From Dyella solisilvae (GTDB taxonomy: Bacteria; Pseudomonadota; Gammaproteobacteria; Xanthomonadales; Rhodanobacteraceae), in the NCBI RefSeq assembly GCF_003351225.1, contig NZ_QQSY01000004.1, positions 1-64,000 on the forward strand: 64,000 nucleotides of DNA, given 5' to 3'. A model generated the notes under the pieces. The model saw only the letters and a list, made by a program, of their open reading frames with translations. It did not search any database and was not told the DNA's origin. Positions 9,538-18,976 of the stretch are shown one piece after another. Both the position numbers and the translations under genes were made by a program. Within the stretch, counting starts at the first letter, position 1, and every line of letters begins with the position of its first letter.

Positions 9538-10155
9538 ATGCGCGCCGGGCACGTTCTCCATGCCAGCCTCGCCATGGCCGCTCTTGTGCTCGGCCCGTCA
9601 GTTGCACGGGCGGACAGCGCTGCCGATGAAGCGGCCACCAAGCTGGCCGTCCACGTCTGTGCAAGTTGTCACGGTCCGGGCGGAAACAGCACATCTCCAA
9701 CGTTTCCTAAGCTTGCCGCGCAGCAGGAACCCTACCTCGTCGCCCAGATCAACGCGTTTAAGAGTGGCAAGCGTGGTGAAAAGGAAGCCCACGACTACAT
9801 GCTCGGCATGACGACGCTCATCGACGATGCCACCGCGGCGGCGCTGGGCCGCTACTTCGCGCGTCAGCCGCCTGCGGCCGGCGAACCTGGGGACCCGCAG
9901 CAGGTGGCGCGTGGCAAGCAGCTGTTCGAGCAAGGCGCTGAGGGCAAGGTGGTGGCCTGCGCCACGTGTCATGGCGCCCACGCGGAAGGCAATGGCATCT
10001 TTCCGCGACTTGCGGGGCAACACGCGCCCTACGTGGTGAAGCAGCTCAAGGTGATCCAGAGCAACCTGCGCCAATCGCCAGTGATGCACGGCATCATCAC
10101 AAAGCTCACTTCCGACGACATGGCGGACGTGGCCGCCTACGTGCAGTCCCTGTAG
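9538..10155 (+). CDS. dihaem cytochrome c (c4-like)
   Basis: A 205-residue periplasmic cytochrome with a signal peptide (about residues 1-26) and two class I cytochrome domains: CASCH at 41-45 and CATCH at about 141-145, each followed by the expected PKLAAQ/PRLAGQ segment and a distal Met region. The arrangement and length match cytochrome c4-type electron carriers. The start at 9538 is separated by a single base from the stop of the haem-bearing barrel protein, so the two are coupled and probably act in one electron path between periplasm and outer membrane. A longer frame from 9472 would overlap the upstream gene and has no export signal at its start. Confidence 0.9.
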   Translation: MRAGHVLHASLAMAALVLGPSVARADSAADEAATKLAVHVCASCHGPGGNSTSPTFPKLAAQQEPYLVAQINAFKSGKRGEKEAHDYMLGMTTLIDDATAAALGRYFARQPPAAGEPGDPQQVARGKQLFEQGAEGKVVACATCHGAHAEGNGIFPRLAGQHAPYVVKQLKVIQSNLRQSPVMHGIITKLTSDDMADVAAYVQSL

Positions 10156-10418
10156 CCCAGGACTGCTTCAGCCTTCTTGTACGTGGCTTTAGGTCGTCCC
10201 AACTCATCGCTGTCACTCGCAAGTCGATACTCGCCTTGGCTAGCTCCACCGGGTGACCGCGTTGCCTCCCGGACCATCGTCCCCTGTCATCAGCGAAGTA
10301 AAACCCGAGCGGACACCCTGAGCGAGAACCATTTGCGGGAATGTCTGCAGACGCGAGTAAAGTTGAGACTTTGGCGCAGGTTGTTTCGTAGCCTGCCCCC
10401 CGTTCCAAGGACCTTTCG

Positions 10419-10958
10419 ATGCCGTCGACCATTCCCAGCAGGTACGCACCAGCCTTGCGCTGGCTGCACTGGATTATCTTCCTGTTGGTGCTAGTTGCTT
10501 ATGTTGCCGTCAATCTTCACGAAGTATTCCCCCGTGGCAGCAGTGTGCGAACCAACGTTTTGGCTACCCACTTTCTGGCCGGTATCGTGGTGTTAATGCT
10601 CGTGGTTCCTCGCTTGGCGATGCGTATCGCGCATACCGCTCCTCCGATATCGCCACCGCTGGGCAGAGCTAGCGAAGCGCTCAGCAAGGTCACACATCTT
10701 GCGCTCTACGTGTTCCTCATCGCACAGCCGCTTATGGGCATCATTACCCTGCAGATTGCGGGAAAAGCGGTCACATTGTTCGGTGTAACAATCGTGCCGG
10801 CCCTGCTTGGCGTGGGCAATCGCGAGCTTGCGCACCAATGGGAGGACATCCATGGGACTGTTGGCAACATCTTCTACTTCGTGATTGGGCTGCACATCCT
10901 GGCCGCACTTTGGCATCACTTCGGCCGCAAGGACGACACCCTACGACGCATGCTCTGA
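10419..10958 (+). CDS. cytochrome b561 family membrane protein
   Basis: A 179-residue inner-membrane protein with four hydrophobic helices. Histidines expected for two b haems are present: HW near residue 17, ATHFLAG in the second helix, THLALY in the third and GLHILAALWHHFG in the fourth. This is the bacterial (YodB/CybB) class of b561, which passes electrons between quinol and periplasmic partners or handles superoxide. AAGGA lies upstream of the ATG. It follows the cytochrome c pair and precedes the VIT-family transporter, consistent with a redox/metal cluster. Confidence 0.9.
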   Translation: MPSTIPSRYAPALRWLHWIIFLLVLVAYVAVNLHEVFPRGSSVRTNVLATHFLAGIVVLMLVVPRLAMRIAHTAPPISPPLGRASEALSKVTHLALYVFLIAQPLMGIITLQIAGKAVTLFGVTIVPALLGVGNRELAHQWEDIHGTVGNIFYFVIGLHILAALWHHFGRKDDTLRRML

Positions 10959-10986
10959 GTCATAGGGACGGAAAAGGAGTCGACAG

Positions 10987-11682
10987 ATGCCGCACCGCCA
11001 TCGCGAACGTCACGTCACCGAACGCATGGGTTGGCTCCGTGCAGCAGTGCTTGGAGCCAATGACGGCATCGTGTCGACTGCCAGCCTGATAATGGGCGTG
11101 GCGGCCGCTCGTGGAACCGAGTCGTCCATCCTGGTAGCTGGTATGGCGGGTCTGGTTGCCGGCGCCATGTCCATGGCAGCCGGTGAATATGTGTCGGTTC
11201 ACTCCCAGGCGGACAGCGAACAAGCCGACTTGGCTCGCGAAGGCAAGGAGCTGGCGACCGACGTCGAAGGTGAACACAAAGAATTGGCGGCGATCTACGT
11301 CAAGCGTGGACTTGACCCTCAGCTCGCCCGCCAGGTTGCAGAGCAGTTGATGGCCCACGATGCGCTTGATGCCCACATGCGCGATGAGCTTGGCATCACC
11401 GAAGCACTCAAGGCGCGCCCCCTCCAGGCTGCGGCTGCTTCTGCGGTGAGCTTCGCTGCCGGAGCAGTTCTCCCTCTCCTGGTGGTCTTGCTTGCGCCCG
11501 AAAAAAGGCTGCTGGTGTGGGTCTTCGTCACCGCGCTGATTTTCCTAGCGGTCCTCGGAGGGATTGCCGCGCGCACGGGCGGCGCGAGCGTCCGCACCGG
11601 CGCACTACGGATAACCTTTTGGGGCGCGCTGGCAATGGCCATCACCACCGGTGTTGGCATGCTTTTCGGGGGCGCTTCCTGA
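10987..11682 (+). CDS. VIT1/CCC1-family iron/manganese transporter
   Basis: A 231-residue protein with the family signature GANDGIVSTASLIMGV in the first helix and AGAMSMAAGEYVSVHSQ in the second, a charged cytosolic metal-binding linker (about residues 75-130, EGEHKELAAIYVKRGL), then three C-terminal helices. Bacterial homologues move Fe2+ or Mn2+ out of the cytoplasm or buffer it. AAAAGGAG precedes the ATG by a normal distance, and the gene begins 28 bases after the b561 stop, so the two are likely co-transcribed. Confidence 0.92.
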   Translation: MPHRHRERHVTERMGWLRAAVLGANDGIVSTASLIMGVAAARGTESSILVAGMAGLVAGAMSMAAGEYVSVHSQADSEQADLAREGKELATDVEGEHKELAAIYVKRGLDPQLARQVAEQLMAHDALDAHMRDELGITEALKARPLQAAAASAVSFAAGAVLPLLVVLLAPEKRLLVWVFVTALIFLAVLGGIAARTGGASVRTGALRITFWGALAMAITTGVGMLFGGAS

Positions 11683-12023
11683 GCAAGGCACGCCGTCTTG
11701 GGCCGCAGGCCACCTGCGCCCGCCTTCTCGCCTCAGAAGGCCCATTGAAATGGGCCCTATGGCCAGGTACTGGCAACCTGAGTAGTGCAGCCACACAGCG
11801 TCGAAGTGAAACGCTGCGGAACATTACTAATGAGATCGCGGCCGATCTGACCCGTTTAAGCGCATTAGCGCTCCATGTGCACGCTTCAACGCGTGGACCG
11901 CGCTTTTGCAAAAATTGACCCTTTTCGCCGATACGCGGCACCTACTTTCGTGACCCGCTACTAACAGCCGGGTCGCTACCATTTAGTCTCGCCTGTGAGT
12001 GGCGCTGATTGGTGGAGCCGATC
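11683..12023. other. intergenic, one hairpin, no gene
   Basis: No coding region is supported. The perfect 7-bp hairpin GGCCCAT-TGAA-ATGGGCC at 11739-11756 follows the VIT gene by about 55 bases; it has no T-run after it, so I treat it only as a possible transcript-end structure. Confidence 0.4.
11739..11756 (+). terminator. hairpin downstream of the VIT gene
   Basis: GGCCCAT and ATGGGCC pair perfectly around a TGAA loop. There is no U-tract, so termination is unproven. Confidence 0.35.
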
Positions 12024-12410
12024 ATGTCTTATTACTTCGCGAAAAAACTGAACATGAAATTCGAGCAGGCGATCGAGCATGTTACGGAGGCACTGAAGAG
12101 CGAGGGCTTCGGCATCATCTCGACGATTGATGTGCAGGAAACGCTGAAGAAGAAGATCGACGTAGATTTTCGTCCATACCGCATTTTGGGAGCCTGCAAC
12201 CCGAAGCTTGCTTATGAAGCTCTGTCGATCGAGGACAAGATCGGAACGATGCTGCCGTGCAATGTTGTGGTGCAGGCGCAAGAGGGCGGAATGGTCGAGG
12301 TCGCAGCTGTGGACCCGGTAGCATCCATGCAAGCCATCGCAAACTCGAAGCTCGAAGCGACAGCCGGTGGTGTCCGCGCCAAGCTGAAGAGAGTCGTGGA
12401 TTCGCTCTAG
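12024..12410 (+). CDS. DUF302 family protein
   Basis: A 128-residue soluble protein fitting the DUF302 fold over its whole length: a helix with FEQAIEHVTEALKSEGFGIISTIDVQETLKKKI, a conserved YRILGACNPKLAYEALSIEDKIGTMLPCNVVV core, and a C-terminal helix. DUF302 proteins are widespread, often near metal or redox genes, and have no settled role. The start at 12024 has GGTGGAG seven bases upstream and fits the usual N-terminus MSYYFAKK better than the GTG-like start five codons earlier. Confidence 0.9.
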   Translation: MSYYFAKKLNMKFEQAIEHVTEALKSEGFGIISTIDVQETLKKKIDVDFRPYRILGACNPKLAYEALSIEDKIGTMLPCNVVVQAQEGGMVEVAAVDPVASMQAIANSKLEATAGGVRAKLKRVVDSL

Positions 12411-12454
12411 TTCTGACACTCACTCAGCTGCAGCGACTCTGGAAGTAGTGGCGC

Positions 12455-12690
12455 CTGGCATAGGTAGGTATCGTCAAGGGGACGGCCTCAGCCAACATCT
12501 TCTTGAGATTCTCGTTCTCTGCCTCCAGCGTCTTCAGTCGCCTGGCGTCGGGTAGTTCCATGCCCGCAAGCTTCTCTCGCCACAACTGAAACGAGGCGGC
12601 GATGAAACCACGCTTGCGGACAGCCCCTTGACCGTTGCGCTGGCCGCTACTTGCTTGATTGGGGCGATGATCTGTTCGTCCCTAATACGC
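12455..12690 (-). pseudogene. decayed IS3-family transposase OrfA
   Basis: Read on the minus strand, one frame gives RDEQIIAPIKQVAASA (about 12640-12690), the start of an IS3 OrfA helix-turn-helix domain. A second frame gives VRKRGFIAASFQLWREKLAG and MELPDARRLKTLEAENENL and KKMLAEAV (about 12465-12625), the family's second half with its leucine-zipper. At least one frameshift separates them and no OrfB follows. No terminal inverted repeats could be fixed by eye. It lies directly downstream of the LPS operon. Confidence 0.7.
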
Positions 12691-12873
12691 CCGTCTTTTA
12701 GGTCCGTCCTCGTCGTTGTGACGAACTCTACTTACATCGCTTTGGCCCGAAAACCGGGGGCAGTGCGTCCATTAGCTCCCCCCGCCGTTAGTGGACTCCG
12801 ACAGCGACGTCTTCACTCGCCACTTGATGGCAATCCGCATCAAATAATGTCTGCAAATGGCTAGTCAAATGAC

Positions 12874-13986
12874 TCAGGTAAGCTGCCGAAAATAGAGCAA
12901 AGCGAGCAGTATCGTCAGTATCGCCGGTAGCAGGTTTGCCAGCAGTGGTGGAGCGCCATACACCACACCAAAATTGACAATCACTTGTTGGCCGAAATGC
13001 CAGATGAGTGCTAGCAGCATGCCCATAAAAACGCGCCTGCCGGCACCGCCAGACCGCAATGCCCCAAAGGCGAACGGAATCGCGCTTAACATAAGCACGA
13101 GTGTATTCAATGGATAGAGAATGCGCCCCCAAAATGGCGTCGTATAGGCCACAGGATTCTCGTGATTGCGTTCGAGATACCGGATGTTGCGCAATTGGTC
13201 GCGCGTCGACAGGTACTGCGGCTGGATCATGGATTTCTCGAGAACGTTAGGATCCAGTTGCGACTGCCATCGATCGTTGGCGCGAAGGGTACTGTGCACG
13301 CCATCTTTATCAATAAAACTGCTTCGAACTTGGCCGAGTATCCATAGGTTGCCGACGTGCTCGGCGGTGTCGGCGTGATCGAACCGGCTCAGTTCCCCGT
13401 CAGTTGTCATGGTGAAGACTTTGACGTCCAACAACTGCACCCGAGCATGGCCATCGATGCCGCGAAGGACGGTTCGCGCGGCGTTGATGATGCGATCACC
13501 ATCGCGTGCCCAAAGGCCACTTTGGCCGAGCCCAATCGCTCCCGTTCGCAAGCGCAACTGCATCGCTCGATCCTGCTGGTCACCCCATGGACCGATGGTT
13601 TCACCGATGATCACAACGCCAACCATCAATACCGTCACCACCCACGTCGCCGATATGGCGATGCGCAATGGTGATAGGCCGGCGGCGCGGAGTGCGGTCA
13701 GCTCACCCGTAGAGGCCAATCCACCCAACCCTAGCAGGCTGCCGATTAAGGCGGCAGACCCGTACATCTCGTACATGCGACGCGGGATGGTTACGGAAAC
13801 ATAGTACGCCGCATTGCTTACCGTGAAACCGTTCTGTCCGACGAAGCGAAGCTGGCGAAGGAACTGCAGCACGCTATCCAGGCCCACTAGGATGAACCAG
13901 GCTATCAGCACCCAGCCGAGCACTGTCAGCCCCACCAACAGGTCGACACGTTTGATCCATAGTCGCGTCGTGGGGTTCATGCTCAT
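12874..13986 (-). CDS. lptG: LPS export ABC-transporter permease LptG
   Basis: A 370-residue LptF/LptG-family permease: two helices at the N-terminus, a cytoplasmic coupling region (ALIGSLLGLGGLASTGELTALRAAGLSPLRI, the family's conserved stretch), a central periplasmic beta-jellyroll (about 120-265) and three C-terminal helices. LptG with LptF and LptB drives lipopolysaccharide from the inner membrane. Here it stands without lptF and closes a seven-gene glycosyltransferase operon; its ATG at 13986 overlaps the stop of the upstream ArnT-like gene (ATGA). It may be an extra or relocated copy serving modified LPS; whether another lptFG pair exists elsewhere cannot be seen. Confidence 0.9.
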   Translation of the reverse strand: MSMNPTTRLWIKRVDLLVGLTVLGWVLIAWFILVGLDSVLQFLRQLRFVGQNGFTVSNAAYYVSVTIPRRMYEMYGSAALIGSLLGLGGLASTGELTALRAAGLSPLRIAISATWVVTVLMVGVVIIGETIGPWGDQQDRAMQLRLRTGAIGLGQSGLWARDGDRIINAARTVLRGIDGHARVQLLDVKVFTMTTDGELSRFDHADTAEHVGNLWILGQVRSSFIDKDGVHSTLRANDRWQSQLDPNVLEKSMIQPQYLSTRDQLRNIRYLERNHENPVAYTTPFWGRILYPLNTLVLMLSAIPFAFGALRSGGAGRRVFMGMLLALIWHFGQQVIVNFGVVYGAPPLLANLLPAILTILLALLYFRQLT

Positions 13987-15494
13987 GGTGCAATCGCCAC
14001 TCTCCGCAACAGCGCCACACGCGCCGTCGACAGTGAACCGAGTTCCACATGCTGTCGTCCCGGGCACTGCGCCAGCACTGCTGGCATGGTGGCGGCGCCT
14101 ATGGAACCATCTACGACTAACAGCAACGATGAATGCCTATCGGATAGCCGGCAAATTTTCTGGGCCGCGTCCGGGTGCTTCCAAGCGATGGCATAGATGG
14201 GCTTGCCCAGGTAAAGGCGAATACCCCACGGCGTATGTTCTACCCTTTGCTCCGTGGATTCTACGGCCTCGACGAACGCAATGGCGGAGTAATCCGTCTG
14301 GCCAACCATCGACGCCAGCTGCCGGGCGATAGCTCGGTCATCTGAGAGAGGATGACCGTATAGCGCCGCACCACCCTTTATTCCGAGGAGTAGCACGACC
14401 CAAATGCCGAGCATGATGCGTTGACGCCATGAGGTAAGGTCGATCCGATCGCGCAAGGCAAGCGCGATCATCAACGCCATGGGCATAAATAGTGGCAGCA
14501 CATACACCGGCAGCCTGGAGCGCGCGATGCAGAAGACGAGCAGCGAAAGGGCCAGCCACAACTCCAGAAAGAGCGCCGGCGATCGCTCGTGCCACCGGCG
14601 GCGCCAGTTTCGCGGCGAAAGGGCGGCCTTTAGTTCGGGCACCAACATGGGCCACCAAGGCAATGTCCCCAACACAAAGACTGGGACATAAGCTACCAGC
14701 CAGCCATACCACTGCGGGTTGCGATTGTGTGCCGAGGTGAATATCCGGCCGTAGAGCTCATATTTCAGGTAGTAGTCGAGCAACTGCGGATAGCGCAGAA
14801 CGACGACGGCGTACCAGGTAAACCCGACGAGCGCGAACAACACCAGCCCCATCCACGGAAAGTAACGGCGAATCCCGCGCATGCCATCGCGTCGGGCAAT
14901 AAAGACCACGATCGCCAGAAGCGGCATCAGACCTGGCGTCCCCTTGGTGAGAAATGCCAGTCCGAAACCAAACCACATCACCAGCACGGGAAGACGCTGC
15001 TGCGCATCGGCGGGGCCAAAGGCCGCCTGGAAGAATCCGCACATCGCAATCGCTTCACACAGGGTGAGCAGATCATCGGTGCTCACCACATTGCCTGCGA
15101 TAAATGGTCCTGCTGTACAGGCGTAAACCAATCCTGGCAGCCAGGCCTTGTCGGGAAGCAGGTGCCTGCCCATGACGCACAACAGCAGGGAGGTCAACAC
15201 GAAAGCCATGGCTGAGGGGATACGTACAGCCCAGGTGTTGGAGCCCATCACGTGGACGGTGGCGGCAATGGCCCAAAGCGTCAGCGGCGGCTTGGCGAAG
15301 TTCTTATGGTCGGCGTTGTAGGCTGGGGTCAGGAAGTTTCCTGAGTCCAGCATCTGCAGGGCATTGTCGACATAACGGCCTTCGTCGGTATTCCACAATG
15401 GACGTGTGCCCTGGAACGACATTCCCAGCGCAAGCAGCAACAAACTTAGCCAGACGTAGACAGCTGACCTCGGAATGTGGCCCATGAAACTCAT
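13983..15494 (-). CDS. ArnT/PMT-like glycosyltransferase (first of two)
   Basis: A 503-residue polytopic inner-membrane protein of the GT-C superfamily. The first periplasmic loop holds WNTDEGRYVDNALQML, the ArnT/PMT acidic motif with catalytic Asp-Glu, followed by KPPLTLWAIA; about eleven hydrophobic helices follow and a small soluble domain closes the protein. Such enzymes move a sugar from undecaprenyl phosphate onto lipid A or another envelope acceptor. Start 15494 is chosen because AAGGAGG sits five bases upstream; an ATG 18 bases earlier overlaps that site. It shares its architecture with the gene at 17447-18976, two genes upstream in the operon. The sugar cannot be named. Confidence 0.87.
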   Translation of the reverse strand: MSFMGHIPRSAVYVWLSLLLLALGMSFQGTRPLWNTDEGRYVDNALQMLDSGNFLTPAYNADHKNFAKPPLTLWAIAATVHVMGSNTWAVRIPSAMAFVLTSLLLCVMGRHLLPDKAWLPGLVYACTAGPFIAGNVVSTDDLLTLCEAIAMCGFFQAAFGPADAQQRLPVLVMWFGFGLAFLTKGTPGLMPLLAIVVFIARRDGMRGIRRYFPWMGLVLFALVGFTWYAVVVLRYPQLLDYYLKYELYGRIFTSAHNRNPQWYGWLVAYVPVFVLGTLPWWPMLVPELKAALSPRNWRRRWHERSPALFLELWLALSLLVFCIARSRLPVYVLPLFMPMALMIALALRDRIDLTSWRQRIMLGIWVVLLLGIKGGAALYGHPLSDDRAIARQLASMVGQTDYSAIAFVEAVESTEQRVEHTPWGIRLYLGKPIYAIAWKHPDAAQKICRLSDRHSSLLLVVDGSIGAATMPAVLAQCPGRQHVELGSLSTARVALLRRVAIAP

Positions 15495-15517
15495 CCATCC
15501 CTCCTTCAACAACGGGC

Positions 15518-17419
15518 CTATACGTCAACGAGGATGTCTGAGGGGCATTTCACGCTTTCCGCGCTAACAATCCCCCGAGCGTCCCTCAGCCATTCGAGCC
15601 ATTCGGCCAGGACGATGAGATTCCACAACCCACGGGCATGGTCCCTTGACTTGCGTACGTGCTCGCTCAATAGCGCCAAGGCAGCTCCATTGTCGACGCC
15701 GGCGTCTGCCAAGGCGTGACTGCTGAGCTTCTCTTCAGCCCACTTCAGCAAGGGGCCTCGGAGCCATTGACCCAGAGGTACTGACAACCCTCGTTTGCGT
15801 CGGTGGATCGTTGAAGCCGAAAGGTAGCGGCGTGCGTAATTCTTCAGAAAGACTTTGGTGGTCAGCCTCCTTACCCGCTCGTTCAGTGGAAGCGTTGCAG
15901 CAAAGTCGATCACGGCCCTGTCCAGAAATGGCGCACGGATCTCAACCGCATGGCACATGCCGCCGCGATCCGCTTTGGCCAGAAGAGCGTCGGGAAGCGA
16001 GTGAGAAAAGTCGTAACTCTGGATCACGTCAATCAGTCTGGCCGCGTCATGCGTAGTGCAATCAGCCGGATAGTCGAAGCCGAGTTGTTCGATCCATTCG
16101 GCCGAGAGGTTGGCTGTCCAGCGCAGATGTCGGGCAAGGCCATCAAGCGATTGTCCCTCGACGAACCGCTTGAGAAGGAACGAGACGGTGACCTTTTGGT
16201 CGCTCACCGGAAGGCTGTTGATGAGTCGACGCAAAGCGGCACGAACCGCCTTGGGGAGGTGAGCATAGTGAGTGGCCAGTCTTGCCCCAAGGTAGGTGGG
16301 ATAGCCGCCGAACAATTCGTCTGCGCCTTCCCCGGCAAGCAGCACCTTCACGTCTTGCGCGGCACGCTTGGTTACGATCGACAGCGGCAGCCACGCCGGA
16401 TCGGCGAGCGGCTCACCCGTGGTGGCAATCAGCTGTTTCAACGTTACCGGAATGTCCGACGGTACGACTGTGACCGGCGTGAACTGACAGGCGAACTGCC
16501 TGGCAATAGCTTCTGCCTGGCATCCCTCATCAAAGGAGGACTCGCCGAAGCGGATACAGTAAGCGTTCAATGGCTGTTTGGGTCGAACGCTGCGGGTCAC
16601 GGCCGTGATCAACGAGGAGTCGAGGCCGCCGCTCAGCAGCACCCCGAAGTCCACATCAATATCGGTCTGGCGTGCGATGGCGTTCCGGAAGCGCCTGTCA
16701 AATTCCTCCGCGTCTGGCGTGGCTTGCTCTGCTCGTCCCATCGGTGGCTGCCAATATCGAACGTGCCGCGTGCTTTGCCCTTCGAACACAATGGCTTCCC
16801 CGGGACAGACTTTGAAGTGGCGGGCAAGCAAAGTCCACTGCGACGGGCAGTAGCCAGATCGCAGATAGTTGGGGAGCGAATGGGAGTCGAGGTCGATTTG
16901 GTCAGGTGCACCAGCCACCATGGCGGCCAGCTCGGATGCAAAGGTGACTCCCTGCTCGCTCACCGAATAATACAGATGACGCTCGCCAGCCCGATCTCTT
17001 GCGAGGATCAATTGTTGCTTGCGGGCATCCCATAGGGCGATGGCATACACGCCTTCCAGATCGTCAAGGAAGGCGAGACCTTTCTCGAGGTAGAGCGGAG
17101 CGAGCACCGCAATGTCGCTGCTTTCCTCGATCACATGACCACAAGAGGCCAGCCATCGGCGCAACTCCCGATGGTTGTCGATTTCGCCGTTGCAGACAAC
17201 GACAATGCCCGCTTCATGGGCAAACAGGGGCGGTTGCCTCTCATCGGTCCCCCGGATGGCAAGTCGGTTCGCCCCGAGAACGATGCCATGGCTCGCATAC
17301 TCAGCCTGACCATCGGGTCCGCGATGACTCATCGCCGACAGCATGGTGTGAACCTGTCGCATGGCCTCATCCCGGGGCTGCGTTCGACTCTGCAACATGA
17401 CGCCGCTAATCCCACACAT
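15518..17419 (-). CDS. asnB: asparagine synthase (glutamine-hydrolysing) family amidotransferase
   Basis: A 633-residue AsnB-type enzyme. The N-terminal glutaminase domain starts MCGISGVM with the catalytic Cys2 exposed after Met removal, and holds SHRGPDGQ, NGEIDNHRELR and DLEGVYAIALWD. The synthetase domain carries the PP-loop VLLSGGLDSS (about 264) and GEGADELFGGYPTY. The gene lies between two ArnT-like transferases in an LPS operon, so the role may be amidation of a sugar acid or other envelope precursor rather than free asparagine production; that is inferred from position only. AGG precedes the ATG by nine bases. Confidence 0.9.
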   Translation of the reverse strand: MCGISGVMLQSRTQPRDEAMRQVHTMLSAMSHRGPDGQAEYASHGIVLGANRLAIRGTDERQPPLFAHEAGIVVVCNGEIDNHRELRRWLASCGHVIEESSDIAVLAPLYLEKGLAFLDDLEGVYAIALWDARKQQLILARDRAGERHLYYSVSEQGVTFASELAAMVAGAPDQIDLDSHSLPNYLRSGYCPSQWTLLARHFKVCPGEAIVFEGQSTRHVRYWQPPMGRAEQATPDAEEFDRRFRNAIARQTDIDVDFGVLLSGGLDSSLITAVTRSVRPKQPLNAYCIRFGESSFDEGCQAEAIARQFACQFTPVTVVPSDIPVTLKQLIATTGEPLADPAWLPLSIVTKRAAQDVKVLLAGEGADELFGGYPTYLGARLATHYAHLPKAVRAALRRLINSLPVSDQKVTVSFLLKRFVEGQSLDGLARHLRWTANLSAEWIEQLGFDYPADCTTHDAARLIDVIQSYDFSHSLPDALLAKADRGGMCHAVEIRAPFLDRAVIDFAATLPLNERVRRLTTKVFLKNYARRYLSASTIHRRKRGLSVPLGQWLRGPLLKWAEEKLSSHALADAGVDNGAALALLSEHVRKSRDHARGLWNLIVLAEWLEWLRDARGIVSAESVKCPSDILVDV

Positions 17420-17446
17420 TGCCGTTAACCTCGCTTGCTTCGGGCG

Positions 17447-18976
17447 TCAAAGGATTGGCTGCTGCGCAAGGACGAGCTCGTTGCTCCGCCAACGTTCAAC
17501 GAGGTGTAAGGTCGGGCGGCAGCTACGGGTCATCGTTTCCAGTGCCGTCGCGGGCAATGCCTGGTTGACGACAATCAATGCTCTCCCTTGCGCCTGGATG
17601 GCCGCGCAAAGTTGTGCAGCGGCGTCGGGCGACCGTGCCGAGACTCCATAGACGGGCTTGTCGAGGTACAGGCGCACGCCCCATGGGGTTTGCTCCTCGA
17701 CGGCATAGGAATCGAGGTTGTCTTCGAGGAAGATTACCGCAGCGTAATCGGCTCCAGCGGTCAGGCTGGCGATCTCGCCAGCCGCACGGCGGTTGTCGTC
17801 CTTGGCGCTGAGGCCGTAGGCCGCATATCCCTTGATCGACAGCAGCAGGATGACCCAGCCAAGCAATAACCCCCGGGTGCGGTTGCTGTGGATGTCGAAC
17901 CCGGTTTCCAGCCGAGACGCCGAGAGCAAAGCCAACGGAACGAAAAGCGGCAGTAGATAGAGTGGGAGTCGGGACTGTGACAGACAAAAAATCAGAAGCG
18001 GAATGACGAGCCAAAGCGCGGCAAACAGCTGGATGGATCGTTCGTTGCGGAGCTTGCGAAGGCGCCCCGGACGGAAGAATTCTCCCAATGCTCCGCTCAC
18101 GGCTGTCCACCAAGGAAACGTGCCAACGACAAGTACGGGCACGTAAATTTGGGCCCATCCGATCGCGCCGGCATGGCGACCGTGCATCGACGTGAAAATG
18201 CGTCCGTAGACTTCGTCGTGAAGGAAGTAGTGAATTAGCCACGGATAGCGCAGTGCGGCCATGGCGTACCAGCTGAAGCCGATGACCATGAAGAGCACAA
18301 AGCCAACAGGGTCGAATAGGCGGCGCACTGAGCGCCAATCACCGCAAAAGACGCTAAACGTGACGATTGGAAGAAGTGGAAGCAGCCCAGGTGGTCCTTT
18401 GGTAAGGAAAGCCAAGGCGAATCCGAGCCACATCAAACGCAGCCCTTGACGCCGGGGCAACTCGTGCACCGGCCACGTCGCCATGACGAAACCCAATACC
18501 GCAAGAGTCTCGAAGACCGTCAGGAGCACGTCTGTGCTGACGACGTTGGCTGTGAGAAAAGGAAATGCCGAGGTGGCGTAGACCAGTGAAGGTGCCCATG
18601 GCTTTCGCGGGCTCACGCGACGCCCGAAAAGGAACAACAACGCCAGGGTAGTTCCAAAAGAGAGCGCATACGGAATACGCGCAGCCCACGTGTTGTTTCC
18701 AAATAATTTCAGCGAAGCGGCGATCACCCAGTAGGTCATCGGCGGCTTCGAAAAGTTCAGCTCGGTAGGGCTGTAGGCTGGTGCCAGGAAATTTCCAGAG
18801 CCGAGCATCTGCAGGGCCGCGCCGACGTAACGCCCTTCATCGGGGCTCCAAAGTCCGCGAGAACCCTGAAGGATCAGCCCAGCACACAATCCAACCAACA
18901 AAATCACCCACACTGGTCGATTGGTCTTGACCCACCCGGTGTCCACAAGATGGCTTCGTTTATGGATCGCGCTCAT
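17447..18976 (-). CDS. ArnT/PMT-like glycosyltransferase (second of two)
   Basis: A 509-residue GT-C type membrane protein with a short cytoplasmic N-terminus, a first helix, WSPDEGRYVGAALQML in the first periplasmic loop (catalytic acidic pair), FSKPPMTYWVIAASLKLFG, about ten more helices and a C-terminal soluble domain containing EEQTPWGVRLYLDKPVYG. The last element is shared almost word for word with the downstream copy (EHTPWGIRLYLGKPIY), so the two genes are paralogues of one subfamily. ATG 18976 overlaps the stop of the LAB_N gene (ATGA). Confidence 0.88.
   Translation of the reverse strand: MSAIHKRSHLVDTGWVKTNRPVWVILLVGLCAGLILQGSRGLWSPDEGRYVGAALQMLGSGNFLAPAYSPTELNFSKPPMTYWVIAASLKLFGNNTWAARIPYALSFGTTLALLFLFGRRVSPRKPWAPSLVYATSAFPFLTANVVSTDVLLTVFETLAVLGFVMATWPVHELPRRQGLRLMWLGFALAFLTKGPPGLLPLLPIVTFSVFCGDWRSVRRLFDPVGFVLFMVIGFSWYAMAALRYPWLIHYFLHDEVYGRIFTSMHGRHAGAIGWAQIYVPVLVVGTFPWWTAVSGALGEFFRPGRLRKLRNERSIQLFAALWLVIPLLIFCLSQSRLPLYLLPLFVPLALLSASRLETGFDIHSNRTRGLLLGWVILLLSIKGYAAYGLSAKDDNRRAAGEIASLTAGADYAAVIFLEDNLDSYAVEEQTPWGVRLYLDKPVYGVSARSPDAAAQLCAAIQAQGRALIVVNQALPATALETMTRSCRPTLHLVERWRSNELVLAQQPIL

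Noticed and set aside
15950-17035. Plus-strand frame of 361 codons opposite asnB
   Set aside because: Antisense shadow of the well-conserved asparagine synthase.
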